Positions 49,809-62,640 of a stretch of 64,000 nucleotides of DNA are shown in pieces. Under the pieces are notes generated by a model, which worked only from the letters and a program-made list of their open reading frames with translations, made no database searches and was not told the DNA's origin. The DNA is from Mallotus nudiflorus (taxonomy: Eukaryota > Streptophyta > Magnoliopsida > Malpighiales > Euphorbiaceae): NCBI GenBank assembly GCA_947683625.1, contig CANTUR010000057.1, positions 246,501-310,500 on the forward strand. The letters run 5' to 3'. Every line of letters starts with the position of its first letter. Positions within the stretch are counted from its first letter, which is position 1. The position numbers and the translations under genes are program-made.

Positions 49809-51616
49809 TTAAATAATAAAATATTTAGTCAGTGAGATAATAGTTAAGTAGTAATTTCTCTCCAAAAATATCTTAAAGTATATAATTTGATTGTTGTTGT
49901 CGTCGATTTAAAGTGAGAGTTGTCTCCTGTTATTCGGTCTATCAGTGTATAGGTCATATGACCTTCTATTTAACAAAAAAATATATTAAAAAATAAATAA
50001 GATATGATACAAAACTTTATACAATTAAAATTAAAATTATATGAAATTTAATTAATTTTATAAAGACTTAAAAATTAGAAAGCTTTTAATGTGTAATTAA
50101 GTTTGAAAAGTTTGAAGTCGGCAAGATAAAGTTACTAAAACACAAATTTTATACAACAAAAACAAATGCAAGAAAAAGTTATGTAAAAAAATTGACAATA
50201 TTTTTACAGAATAAATGCCAAATTAACTATGTACTAGAAAAAAAAAAAAGTCAGTTTTTGCATTAAAATATTAGAGAAATAGAGAAACCAAAATATCTAT
50301 TAAAGCAAAAGAACTATGTGCTATTATAAAGTGAACCTAATCAATTTTCTTTTTAGCCCAAAATTAATTAACATAATATTAATGAGTTACTTGAATAGAA
50401 GTTTTTTTATAAAATAAAATACATATAAAAAATAATATGGGTATACGATGTTGTTGGGGTCAAGTTTGTGAATAGTTATACGTAATGAAAAATATTATAT
50501 TTTCTATTTAAATTGACGTGGAATTGTATTTTATTATGACTATACATTTAACTGATTAATTTTGGGCATGGTTGACATTATAAGAAGTTCTGGGTTAAAA
50601 AAGTATTATGATAAATTATGGAAATTGTTTATGCAAATATATTTGATAATTTTTTATGAATCTTTTTGGTTTTGGGACGTAATATATAACGACAAAATAA
50701 TACTTATGAAAAAAAATATACTATATTACTATCATAAGGTCACATCTATAATAATAAATATATTAAAATTATAAAAAATAATAAAATTAAATACCTAATT
50801 TTAATTAAATTATTGAATAATCAATAATATTTTTAGAAGGTTTTTTAAAGGAAGAATAGTGAGTTTTTAAGAATCTTTTTTAAAAATAAATTTTATTTAT
50901 GGTATTTTCTAAATATAATATAAATAAGCATAAGATTTGACAAATATATATATTCAAGATTCAAGAAAATAAAAATATATTACCAAAATCATATCCAAGA
51001 TTTTAGGATGCGAAAATCATTTTTGAAACCAGTCTATTAAAGGACACAGTTGTCATTATATTTACCATTAATTAATTTGTGCCAAATATATTTTCTCAAA
51101 AAAATATGGTCCTCAATCATAATGTATCGTCCAAATTTTCCACCAATCATGGCCTTGTAATTTTGTTATCATTAATTTTCAAGATCCCCTTGTTCCAGCT
51201 TAATTTTTATTGTTTTTTTGTTTGAACTCCTTTTTTTTTCCCCTCCGATTGTCTCAAAGATAATTCATCAACGAAAATAAAATATTATTGGCATGCAACA
51301 TCAGCCGAAAAAGACCATGAAAATAAAGGCATAATAAAAATTTGTTCTCTTTTATATCAAGCTTATCCCATTGTTTAACCATAATAATTGAGATGAAAAG
51401 AGGTTTTTGTCTCCTCCTTTCGTTTCGTCATTATTGGAATTCTTCCCTTCTTTTTTTTTGGTTGGATGTTTGGGGACTTCTTTTTTTGGTGGACTTCGAT
51501 GCTAAATTCATCACAAACTTTAATTCTGTTCTCATTTCAATTGGTTGGCCGGGTGCCATTCTCGAACTCTCACATTCATTATTTTATGAAGAAAAATTAT
51601 CACTCTTAATATATTC
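49809..51616. other. AT-rich intergenic DNA, no gene seen
   Basis: Only short frames without domains (for example 50562-50774 and 51342-51689). A pyrimidine-rich patch lies around 51190-51245 and 51410-51500. Nothing I can name. Confidence 0.55.
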
Positions 51617-52580
51617 GATGTGGATTTTTACACTCCATCATTTATATTCAAATTTCATAATTAATATTTTTAGAGTAAAAAATACTTAAAATATTCTCAT
51701 CTTTAACATATACCTTTATTCTAATATTTTTTAGTTACCCAAATAAATTACAACTCTTATGGAAAGTAAATTATCTTTAATTTTTACTATTTAAAAATAT
51801 TTTCATACTAAGGAAATTTTTTCCATCTTATTAACTTATACATTTATGGAAGAAAATTATTTATACATTATATAAATCAAACAAGAAAAATATATGTATA
51901 AATTATTTTTTTTTACTACTAAATGCTTGAACATATTTTTTGTATTTATTTGAATTATCTTTTAATTTTTTATAAGGCATTAGATAAATAAATTATACTT
52001 TAGTTTTAAATATATCAATTATACTTTAGTTCTATATTATTTATATTTTATGATTTTATTTTAGCAAGTATTTTTCTGCACAACTAAAATAATAAAAAAT
52101 AAAAAATTTGACAACAAAATCAATAATAGTTATTACAATAATTACATTTTATGAAAATAATGCAAGATATAAAAACTCAAATGGACTTTAAAGTTGTTTG
52201 TAGACATACATAGTTAATAATGAAATTAACAAAAAATCAAAGCTTAAAACTCCTTAAATACTTTGTTTTTAACACTTAAAAAAAAAATTATCCTACACAT
52301 AAACACTAAATAAATTTATTAAGAATTTATACCTATATATATGGTTTAATATTTAGTAAGTAATAAATAGATTTTAAAATTTTTTATTAAGAAAAAATAG
52401 ATATTTAAATTAAAAATATTTTGTGCTATTCAAATTTTAAATATTTTAATAATGGAGTGTGATAATAAAAATTACAATAAAAAATAGATTGTTAAGTTAA
52501 AATTATTTGTGTGATTTAAATTTTAAAAATATTAATAATAAAATGCATATATAAAGTGATGCAGTGCAAAAATCTCCACC
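51617..52580. mobile_element. foldback (TIR-like) element, non-coding
   Basis: The left end GATGTGGATTTTTACACTCC and the inverted right end (GGTGGAGATTTTTGCACTGC on the minus strand) match over about 65 bp with mismatches. The inside is very AT-rich with no frame of note. The right 250 bp (52333-52580) match 12383-12632 in the opposite direction. Size and layout suggest a non-autonomous DNA transposon. I found no convincing target duplication. Confidence 0.55.
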
Positions 52581-52776
52581 AATTAATTGAAATAAACAAC
52601 TTTAGTAATGGTGCACCACTATTGGAATTTCGAAAGTTTATTAATTATTGAGTCCTTATAATGTTCACATGATCATACAGTCAATTTGAGAATATTTAAT
52701 TGTGATCAGTCTCAGATCACTACAAAAGATCTACCCTAGATTCAATCAAAGAGACTAATTGCATTCTTGACTACCT

Positions 52777-52784
52777 TATAAAGG
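52777..52784 (+). promoter_or_regulatory. candidate TATA box of the fucosyltransferase gene
   Basis: TATAAAGG, about 1.07 kb upstream of the start codon. This would imply a spliced 5' UTR, supported by AAG|GTTAGT near 52998 as a possible donor and TTTACAG near 53828-53834 as a possible acceptor. The assignment is inferred. Confidence 0.4.
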
Positions 52785-53855
52785 AAGGAAGTTTTCTAAT
52801 GAACAACTCTTCATGTTGTTATCATCTCCAGATTAAGAGTGGTAATTGAGTTCTCTTCAACTTACTTCAGTTTAATTTCTTCTCTATTTTTCATACATTT
52901 TCTTAGATTCAATCAAATAAAAAATTTAGTCCAAACTATGCACTAAATGTATAGTTTTATGTTCTTATACATGCATATTTCTCTTTTGTTTGATCAAGGT
53001 TAGTATGAGAGAAGTGGCGATCTCTGTAAATCTGCTAACTGGACTGTTATGTTTGACTGACACTGGTATTTAGTCCAAACTATGGATTAAATGAAAATTT
53101 TGGAGTGATTTTTTCTGATGATGACAGCCCACGTTCTTTTTTTTTTTTTTTTTTTTTAATTAATAATTGGGATTTCAAAAACGAAAAAAAAAAAAAGTTT
53201 TTTTTTTCTTCTTGATCTTGTAGAGAATGTTCAGCCATTAGTTGAAAAGCATAGGGCAGGTGTTAATTGCTTATTGTAGGACATTTTTTTACCCTTCATT
53301 ATATATTTTAGGCAAGTATTAAACAGCTTTCTGCTTAAAAAGGAAGTTCTGGAAATAATGTGAGTTAAATAGACCGAATAATTAAGGGAAAAAAATCTGG
53401 AATTTGAGCTTTTACTGAACTTCCCGATATGCATGCTATATATGGTGACATTTGAAAATATAGTTAATAAAAATGTATCACATGGATACTCACAATCATC
53501 CCTTCCATTTATAATAGCTTTTTGACAGTGTGACCATGGCACATGAAGGCTCAACAAGAAGATGAAGATAGAAAAGTTCTTGTAGATCGAGTAAAGCTCC
53601 TAAAAAAACTCAAGTTCAACAGGTTGTTGGCTTATGCACACTTATCTCTTCATGGTATGGATAGTTTATGCACATGTTTTGATGGGTTTTTGTCATGTTT
53701 TTTTAAACTTATGATGTTGAATTCATGGCTATGAATAGAATAATTTCCAGCTAAACCCACAATTAAATGTTTCTGATTCCCTTAGTTCTGATGAAATTTT
53801 ACTAAAGCTATCATCTTTACTTACTGTTTACAGGTAGAGTAGATATATAGAACCC

Positions 53856-55802
53856 ATGGAAATCTTTCAGTTCAACAAGGAAAAGTGGGGTTTTGATTCT
53901 AAAAGATTCACAGCAATCTTTGTTGTGTGCCTCATAATTGTTCCTGTATCAATCATGTCTTCTATGTTGTATCGGAACTTAACGTTTGATGTGACTCCAG
54001 TTTCTGAAAGACATGCTCAAAATGGTACTGATTTAAGAATAGGTAAGTAGATTTCCATTTGCTTGCAGCTTGGTTCTCGGTTGGTGCTGAAGTAAGTTAT
54101 AGATGCTAAGTAATTTTATGTTAATTTCAAGTTCGTAATCTTTTTTTTCTTTTTCTCAATCCCATATTCAGAAACAAAAAATGATTCCGTTGTAGCTACA
54201 AACAGTCCTGAAGGTCAGATTCTTGTAAATGGAACCTTAGAATCCATTGTTGGTGTCGGACTGGATTCAAGAAACATTCCGTCTGAATCTACCAGCAAGC
54301 CTGATAACAAAATGCTGAATGGAACTTTAATTCCAGGAGTCAGAAATGGAACAGGTTCAGGAAATTATTCCTCTCAGGTTTCTAGTGACAAATTGCTTGA
54401 TGGACTCATGGCTCCTGGATTAGATGAAAGATCTTGCTTAAGCCGGCACCAGTCGACCCTGTATCGAAAATCTTCACCCTATAAACCCTCAGCTTATCTC
54501 CTTTCTAAGCTACGCAAATACGAAAATCTTCATAGACAATGCGGACCTTATACCAAATCCTACAGCAGAACCATAAAAGGACTTAAAGCAAGACGAAGCA
54601 GCAGTCGCAGTAAGTGTAATTACATTGTCTGGATACCAACAAACGGCTTGGGAAACAGGATAATAAGCATGGCTGCAACATTCCTCTATGCTCTCCTAAC
54701 AAACAGAGTGCTTCTTCTTGATCATAGAGCAGACATGGCTGATCTTTTCTGTGAACCATTTCCTAATACTTCATGGCTATTGCCTAATCTTTTTCCTCTC
54801 AAGAACCATGTGAAAATGAGGTATGCGCATAGTTTTGGAAGCATACTAAAAAATGGAGTCCTAAATGTGACAATGGACTCACCTCCATCGCATATATATC
54901 TTAATCTAGATCATAGCACTTATGATCTTGACAAGAAGCTATTTTACTGTGACGAAACTGAAGCTTTTCTCAGGAAAATCAACTGGTTGTTCATGTTGTC
55001 GGATCAATATTTTGCACCTTCCTTTTTCCAGAATCCATCTTACAAGGAAGAGGTAAAGAAATTGTTTCCTGAAAAAGAGACCCTTTTCTATCACTTGAGT
55101 CGCTATCTATTCAATCCCTCAAATCAAGCATGGGGTCTAATCACCAGGTTCTTTGATGCATACCTTGCCAAGGCAGATGAAAGAGTTGGTCTCCAAATAA
55201 GAGTATTTCATCGTGGAACTACTCCATTTCAAACAATTTTCAATCAAGTACTAGATTGTACTTTACAGAGAAAGCTCCTGCCAGCAGTAGAAACACAACC
55301 ACCAGAAGCTTATTCCCCTTCCAGGAATAAGACATCAAAAGCTATTTTAGTAACATCATTGTATTCCGAGTTTTATAGAAATTTCAGTAGCATGTATTGG
55401 ACAAAACCAACTGCAACAGGTGAAGTTATTGGAGTTTACCAGCCAAGCCATGAAGAGTATCAACACTTTGGTGATAATGCACACAACATGAAAGCATGGG
55501 CTGAGATGTATCTCCTGAGTTTAAATGATGTTTTAGTGACTAGTGCTCGGTCAACTTTTGGGTATGTTGCTCAAGGTATAGGAGGTTTGAAGCCATGGAT
55601 ATTGAAGATGCCGAATAAGGATAAGATCCCAAATCCATCTTGTGTGAGAGACTTGTCTATAGATCCATGTTTTCATGATCCTCCGAAGTACAATTGCCGG
55701 GCAACTGTGACGGTTGATGCTGGTGCTCTTCCTCCTTATTTGAGACACTGCGAAGATCTAAGTTGGGGAGTGAAGCTGGTTGCTGATCATGACAAACTCT
55801 AG
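53856..55802 (+). CDS. GT37 fucosyltransferase (xyloglucan FUT1-like), two exons
   Basis: Exon 1 is 53856-54042 (donor GTAAGT) and exon 2 is 54172-55802 (acceptor ATATTCAG). The join keeps frame and gives 605 residues, somewhat longer than Arabidopsis FUT1 (558). The protein is a type II membrane protein: short basic cytosolic tail, hydrophobic anchor (about 18-39), then a Ser/Asn-rich stem with repeated NGT glycosylation sites. The catalytic part has GLGNRI (about 221-226), VGLQIRVF (401-408, the donor-binding region of plant fucosyltransferases) and STFGYVAQG (from 523). It should act in the Golgi, adding alpha-1,2-fucose from GDP-fucose to galactose in xyloglucan or in arabinogalactan protein glycans. 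The acceptor cannot be told from this sequence. An upstream frame (53543-53734) is not part of the protein as far as I can see. Confidence 0.95.
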
Positions 55803-56219
55803 ATAGACAATGATTTAGTGGCACACAGAACTTCGAATGTTGTTTTTGTCCATGTATTTTGGCTTATACCATTATTGTTAATGGACCTTTGATCAGTCAA
55901 GACAATCATTCAATAGTTTTATTGTGGAAAAGCCTGTAAATATATCTTCGCATATTTGATATTTTGTGATGGCACGCTTTCATCAATTGTTCGTTCGGGC
56001 AAAAGAATGATAAGCTCTAACCTCAAGAGTAAAGGCAAAGAGTAAAAGCAAAAACAGAGAAAGTAATCAACAAATGCAAAAGCACATTAAAGCCAGAAAC
56101 TAGTAGATGCATTTACGACTGAAAAACCAGAAATAACCATCAAACATGCATCCAAACATCCACTACACCAGCCCCATTACTTTCATTTCTCCCCCTATTC
56201 CAAAGTACTATCCCTAGTC

Positions 56220-58109
56220 CTAAGGAGATGGAGAAGTTACAAACTGCCTAGGCAAGCTAAATATATCCTTCCCAGCAAATGGAGATGTCCACTCATGCAA
56301 ACCAGCAGATGAAGCTGTTTCCTTAGCTGCCCCAGCATCCCGTATACCTGACATACTGTTCATCCTTGCGCCAGATGTATTCCTCAATAATGAAGACAAA
56401 CCCAGCCACAATCCACTAGGCTTGGCGGATGCAAGATTTGAATCCAGGGTCCAATCTACACTGGTGTAGTCAAACTCCGGTATCAAGCCTCCAGAATTCC
56501 AGTCCACATGTGATGTTGTACCCAGATTTCTTACTGAGCCCACACCAGTAAATAGACCAAGTGAAGAGGGAGCTGTTAGCGAAGGTGAAGATGCATTCAT
56601 TGCACCATACGAAACCCAGGGCTCATATGGAACTGCATGTGAAGGAGTTCTACCCATAGTGCTCCATGAACCTCCCAAACCCACGGAAGCAGAATCCACT
56701 GGGCCACTAAAAAGGAATGAGTTTTCTTTATATGAAGCTGGATGGTAAAATTGATCTGAACTCTGATTTACTAAACCAAGGCCACCAGTGCTCTGATTTG
56801 GAATTAACATCCCATTAGACCTTACACTTTCAATACCCGGTAAATTATTTGGATACCATCCAGCTGCTACAGCAGGAGAGGCAGTAATGCTAGGGACTTG
56901 ATTTTGCTTGGCATTTATAGATTGGGGATGCTGAATCATAATTACTGGTTCCCTCAGTATTTGCTGATGATTTTTCCCTTCATTTCCAGAAACACCAAGC
57001 CGGGCCTCCAATTTTGCTGACGGAGTTATCACCTGCATAGATGGTAGCATAACTGTTGGAAAAGAACTCGATCCTGCTGGCCACCTCTTTTCCACAAGTG
57101 ACTTTGGTTGATTCAAAGACTGCAAATTTCGACTCCCAGGTTCTGAAGATGTTGGCAATGAAACTACCATTTTGGTGTAGTTAAGATCCCGTTCATTTCT
57201 TCTCTGTTGTATTGTGATTGAAGCTGATGATGTGGGCTTTTCTTGTGTTCTCTTCAGATTATTGGCATCAACAACCTCATCAAGAGTTGGAGTGGCAGAT
57301 GGCTCCTGCTTTTGTGTTAGTAGGATCTCTTCTGCCTTTGCAAGATCACCTTCACAAGCAACAACAGATCGTTCAACCTCTTGCTTTGAGCATTTGTACC
57401 TAACCTCCATTGCTAAGATGCAAGCAAGCTCATCACTAATATCTACTTTTAAGTTACCACTGCTTCCTTGTTTAGTATCCTTGTTCCGAGCTTCCTCTTC
57501 ATTCCCCTCAAAAAGCCAGTTTACTGATTGTTCTACCTTACCATCATTCAAAGAAAGAGCCAAGATTGCCCGTTCATGGGAAAATCCCATCGCCACAAGC
57601 TGCTGCGCAAGGGATTCTAGTTTTCTTGACATCAAAAATCCACTGCAACGCTCATGCAACTCTTGCGCTCGCTTCTCCCTCTGACGCTGGTGCTTCTTCT
57701 CATTCTTCAACCGAATCTTCTCACGCTTCTCATTGTCTAAACCAGGAACATTTTCCTGCCGGGTAGAATTGGTTATCTTCTCTTTTGGATCTTCTGATTC
57801 ACCAGAGCAACTTCCATTATTTGAAACTGAATCATATTCAGAAACAGTTCCATGTGGACTACTGAAATGCTCCTCTGTGTCATCTATATTTTTGAAACGA
57901 CCATTGTCATGAAAAGGTGGAGAAGAAGCAGCTGATGGTATCTCTAAAGTATGAAATGTCCCAGATATGGGATTATAAGCACTTGCAGGACTACCACTTA
58001 CAGTATTGGTAGATCCAGAAGCCTTACTAGATGCCTTTTGCTGTTCCTTAGCAGCCTGTGCAGAGCCCTTATCCTTGGACTTACTCTTGGATTTTAATGC
58101 TGGAGACAT
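56220..58109 (-). CDS. UBA-domain protein, function unknown
   Basis: A single 629-codon coding exon. The N terminus is Lys/Ser-rich and low complexity. Residues 127-155 are a strongly basic, probably helical segment (EKREKIRLKNEKKHQRQREK). A UBA domain follows (about 164-202) with the classic LVAMGFSHERA loop and final SVNWLF, expected to bind ubiquitin. A second weaker UBA-like segment lies at about 224-266 (ELACILAME..). The rest (about 270-629) is Ser/Pro/Asn-rich and likely disordered, ending near LPRQFVTSPSP. I know plant proteins of this layout only as UBA/TS-N domain proteins without firm function. Minus-strand transcription converges with the fucosyltransferase, leaving about 417 bp between stop codons. 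Confidence 0.93.
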   Translation of the reverse strand: MSPALKSKSKSKDKGSAQAAKEQQKASSKASGSTNTVSGSPASAYNPISGTFHTLEIPSAASSPPFHDNGRFKNIDDTEEHFSSPHGTVSEYDSVSNNGSCSGESEDPKEKITNSTRQENVPGLDNEKREKIRLKNEKKHQRQREKRAQELHERCSGFLMSRKLESLAQQLVAMGFSHERAILALSLNDGKVEQSVNWLFEGNEEEARNKDTKQGSSGNLKVDISDELACILAMEVRYKCSKQEVERSVVACEGDLAKAEEILLTQKQEPSATPTLDEVVDANNLKRTQEKPTSSASITIQQRRNERDLNYTKMVVSLPTSSEPGSRNLQSLNQPKSLVEKRWPAGSSSFPTVMLPSMQVITPSAKLEARLGVSGNEGKNHQQILREPVIMIQHPQSINAKQNQVPSITASPAVAAGWYPNNLPGIESVRSNGMLIPNQSTGGLGLVNQSSDQFYHPASYKENSFLFSGPVDSASVGLGGSWSTMGRTPSHAVPYEPWVSYGAMNASSPSLTAPSSLGLFTGVGSVRNLGTTSHVDWNSGGLIPEFDYTSVDWTLDSNLASAKPSGLWLGLSSLLRNTSGARMNSMSGIRDAGAAKETASSAGLHEWTSPFAGKDIFSLPRQFVTSPSP

Positions 58110-59400
58110 CTTTCTGAACTATCATGAAACAAGCAAAAAAAAAAAAAAAAAAAAATTAATTGTTACTGCTTAACAAATCAGAGGGAGAATATACAGAACA
58201 TATGCAACTCAACTAACAGTCAATACTTGAATCAAAGACTAATAAACACCACCAAAGTTATTCCAGAACCAGAAAAGCATGCTACAAGCAGCCAAAGAAA
58301 ATTTTTATCTGATTGCAATGCCGATACATTTTATCACTGTAACAAGACCATACATTTAATATATACCATGCAACAGAAGATGCATTATAATTACTCCGGA
58401 AGTACAGTGCCCAGTTAAGCTATGTTTAATGGCCAGGACAAAAATCTGGGAATCGTGTTGAATTTACCAAAACAATTTTTAACAACCAATAGAGAATCAA
58501 AGATGATAGGAAAAATAAAAATATATCAAATGCTGCGCTGACAGAGAAAAATGTCAATGTTGTTTCCATGTCTATTCTAACAAAAAGAAAATCACCAGAT
58601 AGCAACAATAAAAAGGTTGCAATGCAATTAAAGTTCTATCAACAAAAAGGTTGCAATTGTGCTGCAAGCAAAAATGCTATAAACTATAAATTAAAAAAAA
58701 AAACCTGGCTATTCGTAGAAATAAAACAATTAATCACACTACATAAACAATTAAGAAAAAGATTCTCCCCCATGAATTTCTCACAATCAAAGATTTATGC
58801 TTTGTGTAGCATGAAAACAACCCGGGACCAAAAAAAAAAAAAAGAAAAAGAATGAAAAACCTTAAGAAACTAGACACAAATTCACATCATATTGCACATT
58901 AATAATTGAAAACCTAAAACTACTCGAAAATTCCACTCCCCATTACCAAAAAAAAAAGAGAGAGAGAGAGAGAAAAAAAAAGAATAGAACTTTTCAAATG
59001 CACACTAAACTTGACAACCCCAAATAACAAGATCAATAACAATGCAAATCAAAACCCAAAAAGCGTACCTTTAGATCTCTACGAAATCAAAATTCCAATT
59101 ATAAACCCACCCAACAAAAATCAAATCCCATAAAGAAAACATGAAAAAAAGGATAAAATTTGACAATGGGAAATCACATTCATCATCTAATGAAACCAAA
59201 ATCCTTTTTTTTTTTCCCAAAAAAAAAAAACAAAAAACAGATCTAACAAACCCAACAACAAAAGAACGAACCTGCAAACGAATTAGATCGATAAAGAATT
59301 TGAATAAATTGTATTGCTCTTCTCACTTCACTTTCGATGAATCGCGGCTGTTCTTGTTCTTGCTCTGTGCGCGTTTTTACGTTTTAGCTTTTTTTTTTTT
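58110..59400 (-). other. 5' UTR and 5'-UTR intron of the UBA gene (inferred)
   Basis: On the minus strand a long T-run followed by TTTCATGATAG then TTCAGAAAG precedes the start ATG and looks like an acceptor. Candidate donors are AAG|GTACGC (near 59066) and GCAG|GTTCG (near 59272). AT-rich sequence without a convincing frame lies between. Transcription probably starts near 59340-59400. A (GA)n run lies at about 58958-58972. Confidence 0.5.
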
Positions 59401-59470
59401 TTCGATGGCCTTTTTCGCTTCTAAACTCCTATGTTTCTTTTTTATGCTCCGTATCGTGCGCAAGGTTTAA

Positions 59471-60860
59471 AATTAGATTACGTTTAAATGTATGATTTCA
59501 GTTCCGTTTTTTTTTCTCTTTAACAAAAAAAAAATAATAATAATAATTGATTAATTTTCTTTTTTTATCCTTAAATTAAGGATCTAATTAGTTGATAATA
59601 ATTTTTTATTAATTGAAAATCAGAAAAATTGAAAATATGATTTAAATTATACTTCAACGATAATCTATTTAATTTTAAAAGTCCATTTATGTCATGCATT
59701 ATTGAATTGTAAATTAAAATAATTTTTTAAAATATTAAAAATTAGTAACAAATAATTTTATAATTTAAATAAACATTTATTTTATATTTTTAATTATACT
59801 TTTATATATTCTTTAATATGGTATATTTTTGTCTCAAATAAATAATTTATTTTATTTCTATTAAAAATTATTTATTAAATTATTTTTTAATAAAAAAAGA
59901 TAAAAATTGAACTTTTAATGTATTAATATTTAAAAAAATAAATCATTAAATTACTTAACTTTCAACATTTATCAGTTCTTTGTTTTAAAAAAATATTTTT
60001 AAAATGATAAATTTTTAAAAATAAAAGCATTTTAATTTTTTAATAATTATTGGTTTATATATAATTAGGTTGGTTTTTGATAATAATAATTAATTATCAA
60101 TGATTTTATTGATGGTCAGCGTAGAACGGGAAATTAGGCTACAGTGAAGGGAGTTGGGATCCCGGGAAAATCGTACGGCCGCCTACTAGAATCATCTATT
60201 ACCTAAGAATTTCTTGTATTTCGTCAATTTTGCCCCTGTTTTACTCGTGCCTGCCTTTTGCATTATTTTTTAGGACTTATGGGTATTATTGGAATATTAA
60301 TAAGTTTTAGTTGGCAGCAGTCCTACAATAATTTTTGGTTGGCAATTTGATGCTTAACATTGCATATGAGTTGAAATCGAATTTATCTCTTAAGTAACCC
60401 TTTTCAACTCAAATTATTGTAGTATATATTTTTTTCTTTTAATTTTTAATTTATATTTAAAAGTAAATTAGAAAGAGATTTAACCAATCTTATTAATTTT
60501 GATTTTATTAATTATTTCTTTTTTCTGATTTGATATTTTTATTATAAATCTAAGAATATTAAATTAGTAAAAGGTAAAAATAATTAATAAAATTAAATAT
60601 AAAAAAATTATTTAATTAAAGGTGCATTATATTATTATTTTATTTTTTACAGAATAAAATATATTTTGTCAATAACTATCATTGGATGATTAAATTCACT
60701 TTCATCTAATGGTAATGAAGATAAAATTAATTAAAGTAGTTAAAAAATTAACTAATTATAAAATATCTCTTAATTAACTTCTAAAAATATAATGATTAAT
60801 TAATTAATTAAAACTAATTTTGTGGAGGTGTTAATAAATTAACCTAATTACAACTACATT
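59471..60860. other. intergenic DNA with one G+C-richer patch
   Basis: Very AT-rich except for about 60115-60260, which includes GGGATCCCGGGAAAATCG and CGTACGGCCGCC. The patch has no long frame and no tRNA-like fold I could find. It may be promoter DNA, a short non-coding RNA or a repeat edge. Confidence 0.45.
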
Positions 60861-62640
60861 AATGGATGGTAATTTTGATTGCAACATTGTCACATGGATT
60901 GCTTTTTTTTTTTTTCCTTTTTGGCATAACCCAACATGGACATATATAATTGCTACCTATCATAATAATGGCAAAATATGTTTTGTTGAGACGGATGAGA
61001 TAAAAAAAAATGTTTTGCCGAGACTAATAAGAGTTTACTTTGGTGATAGTTTTTTTAAAAATATTTTAAAATTTTATAATAATTAATTTATTTTATTATA
61101 TATCAATTAATATTTTAAATCATATGACTTTCTATTAATTTAAAAAATAATTCAATAATAATAATAATAACTGATGACGAATATAAACATAAAAATGGTA
61201 ATTAGCAAAATAATTCCCAAAAAAAAAAAAAGGTAATTAGCAAATCGTGGAGTCACCGACAACTCACACATGTTCATTATTGGTGTGCAATAACAAAGAT
61301 CTTGGTTGTTAACATATTTCTTTCCAGCTAGAGAAACCTACCATCCATCAATTTTATTGACTTTTTATCAAACACAATGAATTCTCATAGTTAAGCAATT
61401 GTCTGTTGTAAAAAAAAAAAAAAACAACAACAAAAAGATACCAAGCATACATTTGGCCTTTTCCACATTTTTTTCAAGAAAAAAAAAGGTTACAAAACAT
61501 AAAAAAGTTTGGAAAATTCTTACATCAAGCATTGACACAAGTGATGAAGGCTAACTATATTTCAAATTCTTATACCCCCAACTGACTTGTGTTCTGATTA
61601 GACACAAAAGTATTTGAAATTTTTAGGAGCTTGTTGCCAAGATATTCATATAACTATTATTATAGAATCCAATTTGACAATGACATTGTTTGCTTGCTTT
61701 CTTCTCTCTTTTGTTCTATCAATTTTTGGTTTGCCTTTTGACATGGCAACAGCCACAACCACAACCACAAAAACAAAATTCAACACCATACAATGCATAG
61801 CTCTGCCGACATACAATTGGCAAGCTCTGCGGACAAAGACTTGCAACTCACTAGACTTTATACAACAACTTTGTAGCAATCTTCTGATAGTTCAGATGAT
61901 ATACAACATTTCAACAAGACTTGATGGAGACTGCTTGCAAAGAATCTTGATGATGCACGAAAGAAAGGGCTTGCGTGTATTTACCAGTGCTGGTCACCAA
62001 CATGTTCCTCGTCCAAATGCAGCTGCACCATCAAAACCTTTCCAGTGCTTTTAACCTTGTCAGGTGTGTGCAATATCTATAGGCTTTGCTGAAACAAGTC
62101 AGTTTGAGGTGTAATTCCGCTTTCTGCATAATAATCACATTGGACAGGACTCAGAAAATGTAAGATTCTCAAGAGGAACAAAAGATATGATACAACTTGA
62201 GTAATGTTTTCTCAAACCATGCAGAACCTTGCCTCTGCTGTGCACTAGCATACAAATTGATCAACTATAGCATATGGAGAGGCCTAAATACAAGTCCATT
62301 GCTACTATTTTAAGCATCTGCAACATTTCTAATTATACTATTCAAGACAAATGGAGAAACTTATCATAAGCATCAAGCAGACTAGCTTGACTGTATAAAA
62401 GAAGTCACATTGATGCATCATATGGTTAAGTTCTGAGCAAAGGGGGCTCAAGTAGATTCCCTGCTTGATATCTCTGTAACAGTGCATGATACATGTGACC
62501 ACATTGGACCATAAAACACGGGACTAGAATCGAACCTGAAGGATGGAGACAGGAATGCTATTCTATTTGGCAACAAACAGTGTCAATCGCTAAAACATAG
62601 GACGACTCTGAGAACCATATAAAATAGTCCATGCTCACAC
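60861..62640. other. intergenic DNA, probably including the aldolase 3' UTR
   Basis: 61080-61620 is AT-rich with A-runs. 61614-62054 holds a 146-codon plus-strand frame with a hydrophobic start, which I do not accept as a gene. 62060-62640 is less AT-rich, lacks frames, and lies directly downstream (minus strand) of the aldolase stop codon, so part is likely 3' UTR. Confidence 0.4.

Noticed and set aside
53543..53734. 63-codon frame upstream of the fucosyltransferase
   Set aside because: The first part (charged, Lys/Glu-rich) could be an exon, but no family is recognised and joining it to exon 1 is not supported by a clear frame-keeping junction.
57214..57684. 156-codon plus-strand frame
   Set aside because: Antisense shadow of the UBA-protein exon.
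61614..62054. 146-codon plus-strand frame with hydrophobic N-terminal stretch
   Set aside because: The hydrophobic part starts at an internal Met; the rest is low complexity (Thr run) with no known domain, and it may be antisense to the aldolase 3' flank. It would need transcript evidence.
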